Shown here: positions 62,826-64,000 of the stretch, in pieces
Layout: each line of letters begins with the position of its first letter
How positions within the stretch are numbered: the first letter of the stretch is position 1
The notes under the pieces: generated by a model
Database searches by the model: none
What the model was told of the DNA's origin: nothing
Seen by the model: the letters and a program-made list of their open reading frames with translations, nothing else
NCBI RefSeq assembly: GCF_945952435.1
Contig: NZ_CAMFHZ010000016.1
Location: 22,159-86,158 of the forward strand
DNA length: 64,000 nt
Reading direction: 5' to 3'
From: an uncultured Microbacterium sp.
GTDB lineage: Bacteria > Actinomycetota > Actinomycetes > Actinomycetales > Microbacteriaceae
Position numbers and translations under genes: made by a program

Positions 62826-63587
62826 TCAGCCGAGGTGGCGGGCGAAGAAGCGGGCTGCGTCCTCGCCCGCGTGCTCCGGAACTCCCGTGTGGCCGCCCAG
62901 GTTGGCCTGGAGTGTCTTCTCGGCGGATCCGAATGCATCGAACACGTCGAGCGCGCGCTGCCGGTCATTGCCGTCGTCGTCCCACTGCAGCAGAACGTGC
63001 ACCGGGATCGTCACGCGCCGCGCCTCGTCGAGCAGGCGCAGTGGCACATAGCTGCCGGCGAAGAGTCCGGCGGCGACGATCCGGGGCTCGGTCGCGACAA
63101 GGCGGATCGCGATGGCCAGCACACCGCCCGAGAAGGCGACGGGACCGCCGATCTCGGGAAGGGCCAACAGCTCGTCCAGCGCCGCCCGCCATTCGGGAAC
63201 GGCGCGATCCACGAGAGGGAGGATGAGGCGGTCGATGACCTCCTCGCTCGGCCGCTCACCCCTGCCGAGCGCCCGCCGCAGCGCGGACCTGGCCTCGTCG
63301 AGCTCCGGGAGCGCATCGCGGTCGCCGTTTCCCGGCATCTCGATCGCGGCCGACGCGTAGCCGAGAGCGGCGGCCGACCGGGCACGCGCCTCCAGACGTG
63401 GTCGCATGCGTTCGAGGCCAGGGCCGCTCGGGTGCCCGAGGAGGATCAGGGCGGCGGGGGAATCGGCGGACGCGGATCCGGGCGTCCAGAGGACTCCGTG
63501 GATCCGGTCGCCATCGTGGCCCGGATCGAGGAGGAAGTCGCGCTCGACGATGCCGTCGTCGCGCAGATTCTCGGAGAGGATCTCCAT
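62826..63587 (-). CDS. Alpha/beta-hydrolase (dienelactone hydrolase-like)
   Basis: This 253-residue protein has an alpha/beta-hydrolase layout: an early ALILLGHPSGPG oxyanion strand, a nucleophile elbow at PVAFSGGVLA (AFSGG rather than GxSxG), an acid in LLQWDDDGND and a histidine in GGHTGVPEH. The family cleaves esters or lactones; the substrate is unknown. GAAAGGCAC precedes the ATG at 63587. It is preceded by a possible short leader ORF. Confidence 0.8.
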   Translation of the reverse strand: MEILSENLRDDGIVERDFLLDPGHDGDRIHGVLWTPGSASADSPAALILLGHPSGPGLERMRPRLEARARSAAALGYASAAIEMPGNGDRDALPELDEARSALRRALGRGERPSEEVIDRLILPLVDRAVPEWRAALDELLALPEIGGPVAFSGGVLAIAIRLVATEPRIVAAGLFAGSYVPLRLLDEARRVTIPVHVLLQWDDDGNDRQRALDVFDAFGSAEKTLQANLGGHTGVPEHAGEDAARFFARHLG

Positions 63588-63632
63588 AGTCGTGCCTTTC
63601 GGGAGTGCATCGGAACGGCGCTCCCGGGCGGT

Positions 63633-63683
63633 CTATCGCCCGACCGTGACCTCGAGGAGGAGCACCCACGTCGTTTCGTTCAC
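63633..63683 (-). CDS. Possible 16-residue leader ORF before the hydrolase
   Basis: A GTG at 63683 with AGGAGG 8 bp upstream opens a frame encoding MNETTWVLLLEVTVGR and stops at 63633, 45 bp before the hydrolase start. A -10-like TAGTCT lies further upstream on the same strand (63725-63730). Strong ribosome-binding site and position suggest translation; function is unknown. Confidence 0.4.
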   Translation of the reverse strand: MNETTWVLLLEVTVGR

Positions 63684-64000
63684 GGGGACCACCTCCTCTG
63701 CATCGGCCGGCACGGCATGGGTGAGACTAGCACGGCGCCGTCCGCGCGAGGGTCGAGGCATCGCGGGGTGGGGGTGGCGCGTTTCGTCTCGGGCGCCTGC
63801 GGCGTCCTCGCTCAACGTCCGGGTTGGGGTGGCGTGTTTCGTTTCGGGTGCCTGGGGTGTGTTCGCTCAACGTCCGAGGTGGGGGTGGTGCGTTTCGTCT
63901 CCGGTGCCTGGGGCGTCCTCGCTCAACGTCCGGGGTGGGGGTGGTGCGTTTCGTCTCGGGCGCCGGCGGTGTGCTCGCTCAACAGCCGGGATGGATCAGT
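63684..64000. other. Gene-less right end of window
   Basis: It contains the probable promoter of the hydrolase unit (minus strand) and the tandem repeat array. No ORF with credible codon use is seen. Confidence 0.6.
63765..63994. repeat. Tandem array of four 55-56 bp repeats
   Basis: Each unit contains GGGGTGG, GTTTCGTCTCGGG and CGCTCAACGTCCG blocks. GTTTCG recurs at 63781, 63836, 63892 and 63948, spacing 55, 56 and 56 bp. Units differ by several substitutions, and the last one ends in CAGCCGGG. The array may continue past the window. Confidence 0.85.

Overview
The window is high-GC DNA (about 70% by eye) with dense genes, many ATGA/GTGA start-stop overlaps, GTG starts, -10 elements of the TAnnnT type and several apparently leaderless genes. 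Together with an FHA/Ser-Thr kinase cell-division operon, NucS in place of MutS/MutL repair, and DUF2510 and DUF4190 proteins, this points to a Gram-positive actinobacterium. I infer the family Microbacteriaceae, probably Microbacterium or a close relative, from gene content only. It looks like ordinary chromosome: I see no rRNA, CRISPR array, transposase, prophage or replication genes.

Layout. 1-7715 (minus strand) is the fhaA-fhaB-pstP-rodA-pbpA-pknA-pknB operon, which controls peptidoglycan synthesis by phosphorylation; pknB runs off the left edge. A tRNA-Leu(CAG) follows. 8062-14800 is a catabolic cassette: a double-length Lrp regulator divergent from an MHS transporter, an amidohydrolase, a ThDP-dependent 2-oxo acid decarboxylase-like enzyme and an agmatinase-family ureohydrolase, together suggesting breakdown of a guanidino compound. 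15019-20730 holds two tandem copies of a DHA2 efflux pump plus TetR regulator, each pump with an unusual Ala-rich insertion. 20731-21294 is gene-less and rich in palindromes ahead of a cold-shock gene. Then come a HAD phosphatase, nucS, and an MFS/LacI divergent pair.

25538-31964 is a six-gene Mrp (Mnh) cation/proton antiporter operon. 33035-36560 (minus) is TetR, an ABC-ATPase-like protein that has lost its catalytic motifs, and a YhgE/Pip membrane protein. A serine hydrolase and argG follow. 39753-44078 is a compact plus-strand cassette: a small membrane peptide with a Cys/Trp tail, an ABC ATPase, a small membrane protein, a large permease-like protein, an M50-like membrane protein with HELGL in place of HExxH, and a LuxR-type regulator with a degenerate receiver. 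I consider this the best candidate for an undescribed system.

44158-52041 (minus) contains a Pr6Pr membrane protein and a MoxR-DUF58-VWA-VWA-TPR locus. On the plus strand follow purA, a lactonase-fold protein, a membrane HEVGH protein broken by a one-base frameshift, an atypical stretch (about 56206-57211), a flavin disulfide reductase-like enzyme, DUF427, and an OpuC-type osmolyte ABC importer (59136-62371). The right end holds two copies of an 83-bp nested palindrome, an alpha/beta hydrolase preceded by a possible 16-residue ORF, and a four-unit 55-56 bp tandem repeat reaching the window edge.
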